From Paenibacillus sp. NAIST15-1 (GTDB taxonomy: Bacteria; Bacillota; Bacilli; Paenibacillales; Paenibacillaceae): DNA of 64,000 nt. Position 1 is the stretch's first letter. The number at the start of each line of letters is the position of its first letter. Both the position numbers and the translations under genes were made by a program. The notes below the pieces were generated by a model. It did not search any database, was not told the origin of the DNA, and was given only the letters and a program-made list of their open reading frames with translations. The DNA is taken from assembly GCF_001894745.1 (NCBI RefSeq), contig NZ_BBYF01000015.1, forward strand, positions 62,001 to 126,000, in the 5' to 3' direction. This document shows positions 44,991-53,703 of the stretch, piece after piece.

Positions 44991-45593
44991 TCATTGATTT
45001 TCTCTTTTAATTTTCTCTAACTCAGCAATTAATGCAGCATTCTCTCTCAATAAACTCGCATTCTCTTCCAATAACTTTTGTACGTCTGGGACATCCTTGG
45101 CAGAAATCCAGCCGTGCAGATCCTTTTTTCTTTCATACTTTGGCAATTGATCGCGCATAACCATCTTAATGTGCCGTATGTCTTCAACATAATAGGTAGG
45201 TACTTCCTCAAATACGGATTGTTTAAACTCTTGGAGCCTCTCATAATACTCCCCTACTACAAAGTCGTATGGCTTTTGTCTTAATGCTTCATCTGTGACT
45301 ACAAAAGCAAATCTGGGTTTACCAGCTTCTCCCGCATAATCATATTCCCAATGCGTATAACTCTTTGATTCATCATCAGGAAGCGTTAAACCATAGAATC
45401 CTCCGAGAATTAGGATATATATATCGGATTCATCGATCCATCTTTTCCTAATGTCCATTGAAGTTTCCTTGAAGAATAGCTCAACTCCTGCAGGAATATG
45501 CCCAGCTTTACGCACGGCTTCTACAGCGGTGTATCTTTCCTCAACCAAATCAGAAAAAGTAGACGATATGTAGATTTGTAGTTTTTTTTTCAT
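44991..45593 (-). CDS. Stand-alone DUF4062 protein with coiled-coil tail
   Basis: 200-residue cytoplasmic protein. Residues 1-90 are a clear DUF4062 domain: LQIYISSTFSDLVEERYTAV, IPAGVELFF, DESDIYILILGGFYGL, then SYTHWEYDYA. This domain has a TIR/SIR-like Rossmann fold and is usually the N-terminal part of STAND NTPases and other conflict-type proteins. Here it has no NTPase; instead residues 170-200 form a coiled coil (LLEENASLLRENAALIAELE). Function unknown; the family context hints at stress or phage-defence signalling. AAAGGTGG before the ATG at 45593. Single gene with its own terminator. Confidence 0.82.
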   Translation of the reverse strand: MKKKLQIYISSTFSDLVEERYTAVEAVRKAGHIPAGVELFFKETSMDIRKRWIDESDIYILILGGFYGLTLPDDESKSYTHWEYDYAGEAGKPRFAFVVTDEALRQKPYDFVVGEYYERLQEFKQSVFEEVPTYYVEDIRHIKMVMRDQLPKYERKKDLHGWISAKDVPDVQKLLEENASLLRENAALIAELEKIKRENQ

Positions 45594-45904
45594 AGGCCAC
45601 CTTTATGAACTGAAATGAAATTTATATGGATCATACCGTCCCATTACTTTATGTGTCAATATTGAACGATACTGTGTAGGTTACATGCGAAGGAAACGAG
45701 AGAGAGGGGTACATCGTCATCGTGATTTTGGGATGTAAAGAAGTGTATATCAAAGTAAACAACTATCTATTACTGCGGATAAAAATGTCTCATAAAATCT
45801 ATGGTGAAGAGGCTACTTGGAATAATTGGGCGTCAGGGTCAGGCTCATGTACCAGACTTGTACAAACGTAATTGTCATTTCAATCTAAGAAATGGGGATG
45901 AAAA
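45594..45904. other. Intergenic region, 311 bp
   Basis: Divergent promoter region between the DUF4062 gene and the secreted DUF4855 protein gene. No gene, repeat or clear operator seen. Confidence 0.4.
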
Positions 45905-48466
45905 ATGAAGCAGAGTCAAAGGTATCCAAGACGAGGTTCGTTGTTGTTATCACTTGTGCTAATCTTCTCGATTGTTTTTTCTGTCCATCCATCGGTACTG
46001 AATGCAGAGGGGGATATACCGCCGGAGGTTACGCAGGGGCAGGGAGATCAACAGCCTTTGCCTGAAACTCCTACTCAGCCGGAGCAAGGGGGAATTCCTC
46101 AGCCTGATCCCGATCTACAGCCACAGCCTGATTTCAATCAACAGCCCCAATCTGATCTCGAGCAACAGCCACAGCCTGCCATAGAGCAGCCTCTTGACCT
46201 TGCCGCTGCGACGGGATATTTTCCACCCAACACCGCGGCATCTGGAAACGTGAAAAATATGGCCTTGCTGTACACCGGATATTACGGAGGTCGAAACACA
46301 TACGAGGGGAAAGAAATCGGCACGTATGACAAAAATACATTGTTGCCTTATGTTGCGCACTACAACAGCAATAATGTGATGGACGACACCTTCTTTGACT
46401 CGTTCCTGTTCCTAGGAATCAATACGCCTGACTATCGGGATTTCGGCGATTCGGCTGACCCTGCCAAGTTTACCTACAAGACGGATTGGGAGTGGTACAT
46501 CAACCGTATTTTCACTGCCAATCAACAGCTGGACGCCCTGAATCAAGCTACCCAGCAGGTTGCAGCCACGCTAAACCAACCAAACTACAAATCCAAGGTA
46601 TATATTATGATACCTTATCCCAACAGTAGAATAACCAATTTCGGGGATGTCGATAACGACGGCATCAGTGAAAATTTAAAAACCAATCCCAGCAACTTGA
46701 CCAAGGTAACCAAATGGTATATCGACACCGTACGAAGCAAATGGAACCAAGCCCAATACAGCAACCTTGAATTAAAGGGTTTCTATTGGTTCCACGAAGA
46801 TATAGACACCGGCAATCAGGGTGAGGTTAATGCGATTAATAACACTGGAAACTATCTGCACTCGCTTGGCTTGAAATATTGCTGGATTCCATACTTTGGT
46901 GCAGGACAGAGCAAAAACGCGCATAACTATACCTTTGATTTCAGTATCCAGCAGCCCAACCACTACTTCGTCCCGAGTTCAGACTATTCGAGAATGACCG
47001 CTGTTACTACCCAAGCTCAAACCTACAATCAAGGCATCGAAATGGAATTTGACGAGAGAGCGATGTCTGACCCCGACTTTAAGAACCGGTTCGATAATTA
47101 CTTAAAGGCTGGCGCAGAATACGGGTACATGACAGGGGCGATCAAAGGCTGGTACCAAGATATCTTCGGTATATATAACTTCTATAAGAACAAGAACAAC
47201 AACGGCGTAAGCGGCATTTATGACGGCAGACAAATGTATGAAGACATCTACAAATTCACCAAAGGAACGTACACGATTCCGGGAAACCTGGCAAGCGGCA
47301 AGACGGCTGTAGCCTCTTCCAGCCAAAGTTCTTCTGTATCCGCCGATAAGGCGGTCGACAATAAGTTCGGCACCAGATGGTCAAGCCAGCAATATACAAA
47401 TACGGAGTGGATCTACGTTGATCTCGGGCAAGCCTATAACGTTAACCGAGTTAGACTGAACTGGGAGACCGCATACGGCAAGAGTTACAAAATTCAAGTT
47501 TCGAACGATGCTACCAATTGGACGGATGTCTATGCGACCACGACTGGCGTTGGCGGAGTCGACGATATTGGATTTGTGCCAACAACGGCAAGGTATGTGA
47601 GAATGTACGCTACGGAACGAGGGACGATCTATGGGTACTCCCTTTATGAGTTTCAGGTATATGGGGATAGCGTTGGGTCCGCCACCACAGCGAATCTAGC
47701 GTTAAATAAGACAGCTTCGTCATCTTCCAACCAAGACGCAACTCTTACGCCGAACAATGTGGTGGACGGCAATGCGACGACAAGATGGTCTAGTCAGTTT
47801 ACAGATTCAGAATGGGTAGCGATTGACCTCGGTCAGTCGTATAACATTAATCGAGTCCTATTGAATTGGGAGCTTGCTTATGGAAAAGGCTATAAAATCC
47901 AAGTATCCAATGATGCAGCCAACTGGACGGATGTATATACCACGACAACGGGTAATGGGGGCATCAACGATATATTCTTTACTCCGGTGAATGCAAGGTA
48001 TGTACGAATGTACGGGACGCAAAGGGCGTACACCTTCTACGGATACTCCTTGTATGAATTTCAGGTTTATGGCAGCAAACCAAATCTAGCGTTAAATAAA
48101 TCGGCAACAGCTTCTTCCAACGAGACAGCCGCATACACGGCTGATAAAGCGGTAGATGGCAATCCGACGACAAGATGGTCCAGTCTATATTCCAACCCGC
48201 AATGGATCTACGTAGACCTTGGACAACAGTATCGCGTCAATCAGGTGAAATTGAATTGGGAGTTTGCCTATGCGAAGGGTTACAGGATTCAGGTGTCGAA
48301 CGATGCCCTCAATTGGGCGGATATGTATACGACATCAACGGGCGATGGCGGCATTGACGATATCTACTTTGAACCAGTAAATGCGAGGTATGTCCGCATG
48401 TATGCAACGAACCAGGGTACCGACTACTGGTATTCGCTTTATGAGTTCGAAGTCTACGGCAGCTGA
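45905..48466 (+). CDS. Secreted DUF4855 protein with three F5/8C domains
   Basis: 853 residues. A signal peptide (about 1-31) is followed by a Gln/Pro-rich spacer (about 38-95) containing repeats like QPQPD. A DUF4855 domain (about 115-455; MALLYTGYYGGR, KGFYWFHEDIDTGN, WIPYFGAGQSKN, GIEMEFDE, GAIKGWYQDIFGIYNF) is followed by three tandem discoidin/F5-8 type C carbohydrate-binding modules (about 460-590, 595-720, 725-853), each with TRWSSQ...EW(I/V)..DLGQ and an ending YEF(Q/E)V(Y)G. DUF4855 looks like a glycoside-hydrolase-type barrel with conserved acidic residues (FHED, EMEFDE). The likely role is binding and hydrolysis of an extracellular polysaccharide. No SLH or sortase anchor is present. 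AAATGGGGATG lies upstream of the ATG. Confidence 0.87.
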   Translation: MKQSQRYPRRGSLLLSLVLIFSIVFSVHPSVLNAEGDIPPEVTQGQGDQQPLPETPTQPEQGGIPQPDPDLQPQPDFNQQPQSDLEQQPQPAIEQPLDLAAATGYFPPNTAASGNVKNMALLYTGYYGGRNTYEGKEIGTYDKNTLLPYVAHYNSNNVMDDTFFDSFLFLGINTPDYRDFGDSADPAKFTYKTDWEWYINRIFTANQQLDALNQATQQVAATLNQPNYKSKVYIMIPYPNSRITNFGDVDNDGISENLKTNPSNLTKVTKWYIDTVRSKWNQAQYSNLELKGFYWFHEDIDTGNQGEVNAINNTGNYLHSLGLKYCWIPYFGAGQSKNAHNYTFDFSIQQPNHYFVPSSDYSRMTAVTTQAQTYNQGIEMEFDERAMSDPDFKNRFDNYLKAGAEYGYMTGAIKGWYQDIFGIYNFYKNKNNNGVSGIYDGRQMYEDIYKFTKGTYTIPGNLASGKTAVASSSQSSSVSADKAVDNKFGTRWSSQQYTNTEWIYVDLGQAYNVNRVRLNWETAYGKSYKIQVSNDATNWTDVYATTTGVGGVDDIGFVPTTARYVRMYATERGTIYGYSLYEFQVYGDSVGSATTANLALNKTASSSSNQDATLTPNNVVDGNATTRWSSQFTDSEWVAIDLGQSYNINRVLLNWELAYGKGYKIQVSNDAANWTDVYTTTTGNGGINDIFFTPVNARYVRMYGTQRAYTFYGYSLYEFQVYGSKPNLALNKSATASSNETAAYTADKAVDGNPTTRWSSLYSNPQWIYVDLGQQYRVNQVKLNWEFAYAKGYRIQVSNDALNWADMYTTSTGDGGIDDIYFEPVNARYVRMYATNQGTDYWYSLYEFEVYGS

Positions 48467-48507
48467 TCCATTGGCCTCGCATAAATAGATTGGTGGTTCT
48501 CTAAATA

Positions 48508-48556
48508 ACAAAACAAGCCCATGCACAAGATACACCGTGCTGGGCTTGTTTTGTAT
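48508..48556 (+). terminator. Terminator after the DUF4855 gene
   Basis: Perfect stem ACAAAACAAGCCCA / TGGGCTTGTTTTGT with a 19-base loop. The stem itself carries the T-rich strand. Confidence 0.8.
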
Positions 48557-48579
48557 TGTTTACGATGTAATCAACGAAT

Positions 48580-48744
48580 CTACTGCTCAATTCCATCTAG
48601 TATCCTTGCGAGACCATAATCAAACTCGAAACCATAGGAGTTGTCATCTTCATCATCATCCTCAGCTGAATAAGCACCCGCAAGTACAACAGGCCACAAA
48701 TAGGGGAAACGTTCTGAAGTAACTTGATGCTTCGTGTACCATTC
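48580..48744 (-). pseudogene. C-terminal remnant of a TetR-family regulator
   Basis: A minus-strand frame of about 54 codons reads TKHQVTSERFPYLWPVVLAG, then an acidic insert AEDDDEDDNSYG, then FEFDYGLARILDGIEQ-stop. The ending F.FGL.RILDGIE is typical of the C-terminal ligand domain of a common TetR subgroup. An in-frame stop lies just upstream (48745-48747), and no helix-turn-helix region is found, so this is a 5'-deleted relic between the DUF4855 terminator and the flavin oxidase gene. Confidence 0.72.
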
Positions 48745-48835
48745 CTAATGAATGCCATGTTTAAGGCTGTCACGAAAATGATTGTAAAGGCGGCTAACGG
48801 AATGGAGCTAACGAATTATAAATGGTGAGGAAACA

Positions 48836-50314
48836 ATGCCTACAAGGCAGGTGCCGTTACCAGGTCAGATGTCCCGACATAGGAATAAGCAGATGAGTGT
48901 AGCTTACTCCATGGACGAGGATGGTGGACATTCGATGGCAAAGCAGAAGAAAAAAGGGGCAACCCGATTAACGGGAAGGATTGTGCGGCCGGGGAACCCT
49001 TCATATCATAAAGCAAGAATGGAGTACAACAGGCGTTTTTCCAAGTTTCCGCGGGTTATCGTCTTTTGCAGACGAACGCAGGATGTGATTAACGCAGTCA
49101 AGTGGGCTCGCGAGCGGGGGGTACGGCTGAGGGCGCGCAGCGGGCGTCACAGCTATGAGGGCTTTTCGTCTGTCAATGGCGGGATTATTATCGATGTGAG
49201 CGAGATGAATAAGGTTCAGGTGGATCGCAAGAGGATGGTGGCCCATGTGCAGACGGGCAATCCGCTTGCCCGTGTGTACAGGAAGCTGTGGGATAAGCGT
49301 GTGGCCCTTCCGGCGGGGACTGCACCCGATGTGGGCATTGCTGGGCTTGCCTCGGGAGGCGGAATTGGACTTCTGTCGCGCAAATATGGACTTACCTGCG
49401 ATAACTTGAAACAAGTAAAGATGGTTGTCGCATCAGGTCGGTATGGGGCGAAGACAATCGTAGCAAATAAGAAGAAACATTCTGATTTATTGTGGGCATC
49501 ACGAGGTGGTGGAGGAGGGAACTTTGGCATAGCTACAAGGTTTACATTTCGGGTACGCCCTATTCAGTCCGTCTCCATCTACAGCATAACCTGGAAGTGG
49601 CGCCATTTAGAGAGGGTACTCCCGGCTTGGCAGCGCTGGGCGCCTTCTGTCACGAACCGTTTAACCTCAACGATTGAGGTGGCTGCGAAGCAGGTAGGGA
49701 CGATCGTGTCTACTGGACAGTTGCTGGGCAGCAAAGAGGAATTGCGCCGTTTAATCAGACCTTTGCTCAAAGCAGGGACTCCGGTGAAGGTCATGGTGCG
49801 AACCGTGCCATTTATCGAGGCAACTAAGTTTTTTGCCGCTGGGGATCTGAATTTGGAGCCGAAGTTTAAAATAACTGGAGCTTACGGGTTTCACCCTTTG
49901 CCTCGCGAGGGGATTCGGATTATTCGGAAATTCCTGTCTCAAGCACCTAACCGGCATTCTACCGTATGGTCTCAAAGCTTAGGTGGTGCAGGAAGCGCAG
50001 TGAGCCGAGTATCACCGACAGCAACAGCCTATCCCCATCGGAAGGCGGAGACGATCTATGAGCTATCTGCGCGATGGAGGAACAATAGCGAGCAGCAGCG
50101 GAATATTCAGTGGGTGAAAAGATTTCGAAAAGCATTACGTCCCTTCGTTGTAGGGGATTATGTGAATTTTCCTGATTTGCAAATAAAAAATTGGCCCAAG
50201 GCTTACTATGGTGTGAACTTTCCTAGACTGAAGCAGGTAAAACGCAAGTATGATCCCCATAATGTGTTTCGCTTTGCCCAAAGTATTCCGGTGGGGAAGA
50301 AGCCTCGCCGTTAG
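48836..50314 (+). CDS. FAD-linked oxidase with BBE C-terminus
   Basis: 492-residue flavoprotein. The FAD-binding_4 domain (about 65-235) has VKWARERGVRLRARSGRHSY with the His that normally binds FAD covalently, GTAPDVGIAGLASGGGIGLL, and YGLTCDNL, whose Cys is the second attachment site in bicovalent members. WASRGGGGGNFGIATRFTF follows, and the C-terminal BBE element is FPRLKQVKRKYDPHNVFRFA. The family oxidises alcohols, sugars or alkaloid-like compounds with oxygen. The product is strikingly basic, with an N-terminal Lys/Arg-rich extension (MSRHRNKQ, MAKQKKKGATR) and no export signal. GGTGAGG before the ATG at 48836. Confidence 0.88.
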   Translation: MPTRQVPLPGQMSRHRNKQMSVAYSMDEDGGHSMAKQKKKGATRLTGRIVRPGNPSYHKARMEYNRRFSKFPRVIVFCRRTQDVINAVKWARERGVRLRARSGRHSYEGFSSVNGGIIIDVSEMNKVQVDRKRMVAHVQTGNPLARVYRKLWDKRVALPAGTAPDVGIAGLASGGGIGLLSRKYGLTCDNLKQVKMVVASGRYGAKTIVANKKKHSDLLWASRGGGGGNFGIATRFTFRVRPIQSVSIYSITWKWRHLERVLPAWQRWAPSVTNRLTSTIEVAAKQVGTIVSTGQLLGSKEELRRLIRPLLKAGTPVKVMVRTVPFIEATKFFAAGDLNLEPKFKITGAYGFHPLPREGIRIIRKFLSQAPNRHSTVWSQSLGGAGSAVSRVSPTATAYPHRKAETIYELSARWRNNSEQQRNIQWVKRFRKALRPFVVGDYVNFPDLQIKNWPKAYYGVNFPRLKQVKRKYDPHNVFRFAQSIPVGKKPRR

Positions 50315-50349
50315 GGAGGGGAATTTCCCCATACCACGAAACAGAAGAA

Positions 50350-50412
50350 AGCACCCCAAGGGAATGCTCCTATATCGTAAGATAGGGGAGATGATCTTGG
50401 GGGTGTTTGCCG
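50350..50412 (+). terminator. Terminator after the flavin oxidase gene
   Basis: Outer stem GCACCCCAAG / CTTGGGGGTG with an inner CTCCTAT / ATAGGGGAG stem, then GTTTGCCGTTCTTTT. Confidence 0.6.
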
Positions 50413-50759
50413 TTCTTTTCCCTAAACTACAACCTAAGGTAACGGAAATATCCAGTCAAGGAGAGTAGATTACCGGTTCTAAGAACGAAGGCTGTTATTA
50501 CTTTAATTTATGCAAAAAAGCCCTACAAGAATGTCGAGAGTGAACTCGTTGTTTACCTAAGCTGTAGCTACACACATGAAAGGTGGAGTGTAGGAACAAA
50601 ATTATATAAGATGTAATTCCGTAACAGAAAGAAGTTGATAGGTACTATGAGGAAACATATGAAGAGGTTGAATAATAAAAGTCAAACACTCAGATGAAGG
50701 GCGTTTTGGCATTTACAATACCTCGTCTTCTTATATCGCTTCTAGTTAATTTTTCATTC

Positions 50760-50789
50760 TAGACAGGGCTATACAAGTAACTGTATAAT
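50760..50789 (+). promoter_or_regulatory. Candidate promoter upstream of the tandem repeats
   Basis: TAGACA at 50760-50765 and TATAAT at 50784-50789, 18-base spacing. Transcription from here would run through the eight repeats to the small peptide gene. Confidence 0.45.
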
Positions 50790-50863
50790 AAAAATGTCGG
50801 TATGGAAAAAGTAGGGAAGGTGGTTATGATACAGGAGAGGATTGTATGCAAAGTTGGGGCATT

Positions 50864-51111
50864 AAAGTAGTAATTGGAACCCATAAGGGTTAATAAAGTA
50901 GTAAATGGAACCCGTAGGGGTTAATAAAGTAGTAAATGGAACCCGTAGGGGTTAATAAAGTAGTAAATGGAACCCATAAGGGTTAATAAAGTAGTAAATG
51001 GAACCCATAAGGGTTATTAATGGAGCAAATGGAACCCGAAAGGGTTATTAATAGAGCAAATGGAACCCGAAAGGGTTATTAATAGAGCAAATGGAACCCG
51101 AAAGGGTTATT
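50864..51111 (+). repeat. Eight tandem 31-bp repeats with internal hairpin
   Basis: Eight contiguous 31-base units at 50864, 50895, 50926, 50957, 50988, 51019, 51050 and 51081. Each contains AACCC-NNNN-GGGTT, a five-base stem. The stem is constant while the tetraloop changes (ATAA in units 1, 4, 5; GTAG in 2, 3; GAAA in 6-8). The other half of the unit shifts from AAAGTAGTAAATGG to AATAGAGCAAATGG between units 5 and 6. The unit length is not a multiple of three, so this is not a protein repeat, and there are no unique spacers, so it is not a CRISPR array. Confidence 0.92.
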
Positions 51112-51200
51112 AGAAAAAATGAGATCCGTTTGATGTACTTAGCCTTTCCTGATGTAATAACCTTACCCTCTGCCATACCGACATATGAGGAGGGTAAGAA

Positions 51201-51329
51201 ATGCAAAAACAACTTAGTTTGTTTGCATTTAGATGTGCTCGAAGAACTTTACGTATTATCAGTACAAAAGGGTTTTGGGTTGCAGTATTCGCAACCGTGA
51301 TATTTAAAATTATTGAGAAGTTCATGTAG
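51201..51329 (+). CDS. 42-aa cationic/hydrophobic peptide
   Basis: GAGGAGGGTAAG gives an excellent ribosome binding site six bases before the ATG at 51201. The peptide is MQKQLSLFAFRCARRTLRII, then STKGFWVAVFATVIFKIIEK, ending FM. The first half is basic (RCARRTLR) and the second a membrane-spanning stretch (GFWVAVFATVIF) with a charged end. Such small peptides occur as type I toxins, bacteriocin-like peptides or membrane regulators; none is recognised by name. An intrinsic terminator 15 bases downstream closes the unit, and the 31-bp repeats form its probable 5' leader. A longer overlapping frame starting inside the last repeat (51091-51300) lacks a ribosome binding site. Confidence 0.6.
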   Translation: MQKQLSLFAFRCARRTLRIISTKGFWVAVFATVIFKIIEKFM

Positions 51330-51654
51330 CAATATTAATGATTAGAGCAGGGCTTATCCCTGCTCTTTTTTCTTTGGCGAGGCGCTCGACGAACTGAATC
51401 GTACGGTAAGCTCTTTTATCTTTTCCACCCTTCTCCGACCCTCTGAATGAAGGAAGTAAAAAGGCTACAGGTATGAAGCAAAATAGATGAACGGGAATTT
51501 TTAATAGAGGATAAATCACACATACTTAAAAAAGCCAATATAACCAAACAATATTGTGAAGAGGTAAAAAACCATCTTTAGCACTATAAATGAGATCCTT
51601 GGAAAAAATTATGGTGGATTGGAATTAGGGTAATTATAGAAAAGGGATGATTTT
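51330..51654. other. Intergenic region, 325 bp
   Basis: Holds the peptide-gene terminator, then A+T-rich DNA with no supported gene. Confidence 0.45.
51344..51371 (+). terminator. Terminator after the small peptide gene
   Basis: Stem AGAGCAGGG / CCCTGCTCT, loop CTTAT, then TTTTT. Confidence 0.88.
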
Positions 51655-52914
51655 TTGAGGAATAGACAACACCAAAAGCAGAGAAAAAAATATGTAAATC
51701 AACTTTTAGATATCATTGAAAATAGTACAGAGTATCAAGACTACATTAACTCTAACGAACGTTATAGGGAATTTATTGAAGGGAAATCACTATTTAAAGT
51801 ATGGGAATTTACTATCTTAGAAACCTATGATAACAAAGCAATGAATCGACTCATTAAAAAGTTTTCTAAACTAAACAGGGAAAAATATCAAGTTGCATTG
51901 AATTATAAACCAAAAAAGATAAGAGATCTAAATTATTTTACTCTGCAATATGCAGGTTCGAGTCAATCAGCATTAGCAACAATAAAATTCTTAGATGACA
52001 AATTTATAAGAGAGATAACCGCATCTTTTTCACAAGTAAATAATAATCAAGCGGTAGTTGAGTTTAAGATCTCCTTTGTTAAAATAATGGATGATGTAAG
52101 ACTCCTTGAATTTATTAAGGATAATAAGAGACATTTGTATAATAAGAGGTTTGTTGGATATTACAATCTTGATAGTCTAATGAGAACAATGGATTTTAGT
52201 GATATTTATAGAATATTTGATGAATTGGTTGACTCGATGGTGCAATCAAAACTAATGGAGATAGCGGAACTTTGTTATGGTTTTACCTACAAACTACCTT
52301 CATTAAAGGTAATCAATTATCCTGAAAACGCTTTTGATAAAGAAGCGTTTAGGGATGTTTTTTTGAGTGCAACATATGAGATACGCAACGGAGAGCAATA
52401 CCTGATTACTGATATGACAGGGTATGGGGGATTAAAGATGGAGCTTTATTTTACGGGTAATACTTATTCCCCTCTAACCTTTACAAGCATTTTGAGTAGT
52501 TACAGAATGGATTTCTATTACTTTTTATTTGATAGAATTGAAGAATTTGAATTAAATCAAAAAATGAATAAGTACTTTAATGAAGGGAAAGACAAAATCA
52601 CTTCAAAAGATTATAAATGGCTTGTAAATAAAATTCGAGCAATTAATGATAACAAACTACATATGAGTTATCAAAAAAATGACAGGAGTGAGGTAAAGGA
52701 GTGGAAAGCATTTTATGAGGGAGAAGAAATTGAAATTTATTTCACAAATAATAAATACAATGAGAAATATAAAACAATCTATACTGAATGTTTAGATCAC
52801 ATAAAGGTTTTGTATGCAGTTGGAAAGGAAAATCTGATAATCAATATTGCATTGATGACTTTTGTTGTAACACTTTTAGGGATTGGTGTAACAGTTCTAA
52901 TGACATTTCTATGA
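51655..52914 (+). CDS. Uncharacterised tail-anchored protein (419 aa)
   Basis: Lys/Asn/Tyr-rich, A+T-rich gene. The product is hydrophilic over 390 residues, with a basic N-terminus (MRNRQHQKQRKKYVNQLLDI) and alternating helices and strands. It ends in one hydrophobic helix (IALMTFVVTLLGIGVTVLMTFL) at the very C-terminus, consistent with a tail-anchored membrane protein facing the cytoplasm. No domain is recognised. Composition differs from the neighbouring oxidase and VOC genes, suggesting acquired DNA. TTG start at 51655 with AAAGGGATG upstream. Monocistronic, with its own terminator. Confidence 0.65.
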   Translation: MRNRQHQKQRKKYVNQLLDIIENSTEYQDYINSNERYREFIEGKSLFKVWEFTILETYDNKAMNRLIKKFSKLNREKYQVALNYKPKKIRDLNYFTLQYAGSSQSALATIKFLDDKFIREITASFSQVNNNQAVVEFKISFVKIMDDVRLLEFIKDNKRHLYNKRFVGYYNLDSLMRTMDFSDIYRIFDELVDSMVQSKLMEIAELCYGFTYKLPSLKVINYPENAFDKEAFRDVFLSATYEIRNGEQYLITDMTGYGGLKMELYFTGNTYSPLTFTSILSSYRMDFYYFLFDRIEEFELNQKMNKYFNEGKDKITSKDYKWLVNKIRAINDNKLHMSYQKNDRSEVKEWKAFYEGEEIEIYFTNNKYNEKYKTIYTECLDHIKVLYAVGKENLIINIALMTFVVTLLGIGVTVLMTFL

Positions 52915-52924
52915 ATGGGAAAAG

Positions 52925-52962
52925 AAAATGGACAGGATACAGTTTAATCCTGCCCATTTTTT
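52925..52962 (+). terminator. Terminator after the tail-anchored protein gene
   Basis: Stem AAAATGG-CAGGAT / ATCCTG-CCCATTTT with one bulge, then TT. Confidence 0.8.
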
Positions 52963-53060
52963 CCTCTTAAAATAATCTACAGATCCTGCGATGTTTTTAT
53001 TTGGAATTTTCCTCGGTAGTCCCATTAATTTCATCGTACCGCAAGTAACGAGCCCCTTTG

Positions 53061-53543
53061 TTAAAATGCTTTGTTTCCATGGTTCTCCGACCCTCTGGAG
53101 GACACATCAAAATCTACATCTTCAATAAATTCGATAACCTCACCATTGGGACTGTGGATGAGAGCGTTTCTGACTACAAGCGGCGGTTCGCCAAGGGACA
53201 GACTCGCCGGCTCTATAAATGGCTTGGCTCCATATGCGAGTGCTTTCTGATACATATCCTCAACATCTTGGACATAGAAGGCGAGATGTAATAATGCTCC
53301 ATGAGTTACCTCATCATCAGAATGTGCTCTCTTTCCTTGAGCAGGAATGACCGCGTCGTTATCAAACACCTCAATACAAGTTCTTTGGTCAGGCGAAATC
53401 AGCATGGAAGCCTCTTTAATTTGAAAGGATGGCAAACTCCAGTGATGGCCGATCTTGAACCCTAATACTTCCGTATAGAACGCAATGGTTGCTTGATAAT
53501 CTTTAGCTTGGATGGCCACATGGGCAAGACCTTGTATACTCAT
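53061..53543 (-). CDS. VOC (glyoxalase/dioxygenase superfamily) protein
   Basis: 160-residue metal-enzyme fold: GLAHVAIQAKDYQATIAFYTEVLGFKIGHHW (first half, metal His in LAHVAI), HLAFYVQDVEDMYQKALAYG and SPNGEVIEFIE (second half, metal Glu). The two beta-alpha-beta-beta-beta modules and the metal triad are intact. Reactions in the superfamily range from glyoxalase to antibiotic binding, so the substrate is unassigned. GAGGAGG before the ATG at 53543. Divergent from an Lrp-type regulator, which may control it. Confidence 0.85.
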   Translation of the reverse strand: MSIQGLAHVAIQAKDYQATIAFYTEVLGFKIGHHWSLPSFQIKEASMLISPDQRTCIEVFDNDAVIPAQGKRAHSDDEVTHGALLHLAFYVQDVEDMYQKALAYGAKPFIEPASLSLGEPPLVVRNALIHSPNGEVIEFIEDVDFDVSSRGSENHGNKAF

Positions 53544-53703
53544 TTATAATCCTCCTCATCAGAGATGGTTCTAATTATAGGGGGATGAAATCGTAAAATG
53601 AATGCGAAAAGTGAGGGATATGTAGTAGAATGCATGTGAATATAAGGTTATGTAGGCTGGGGAGTTTATTTTATTAAAATTTCGGATTTGAGGTGTGCAT
53701 CGT

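Larger units (their letters stand above)
50315..50863. other. Intergenic region before the tandem repeat
   Basis: Contains the oxidase terminator and a candidate promoter at 50760-50789. A few short frames are present but none has a ribosome binding site with recognisable coding sequence. Confidence 0.45.

Noticed and set aside
50864-51111. CRISPR array
   Set aside because: The 31-bp units are directly contiguous with no unique spacers, and no cas gene is nearby.
51091-51300. 69-codon frame starting in the last tandem repeat
   Set aside because: No ribosome binding site and no coding character; the overlapping 42-codon frame at 51201 has a strong site and its own terminator.
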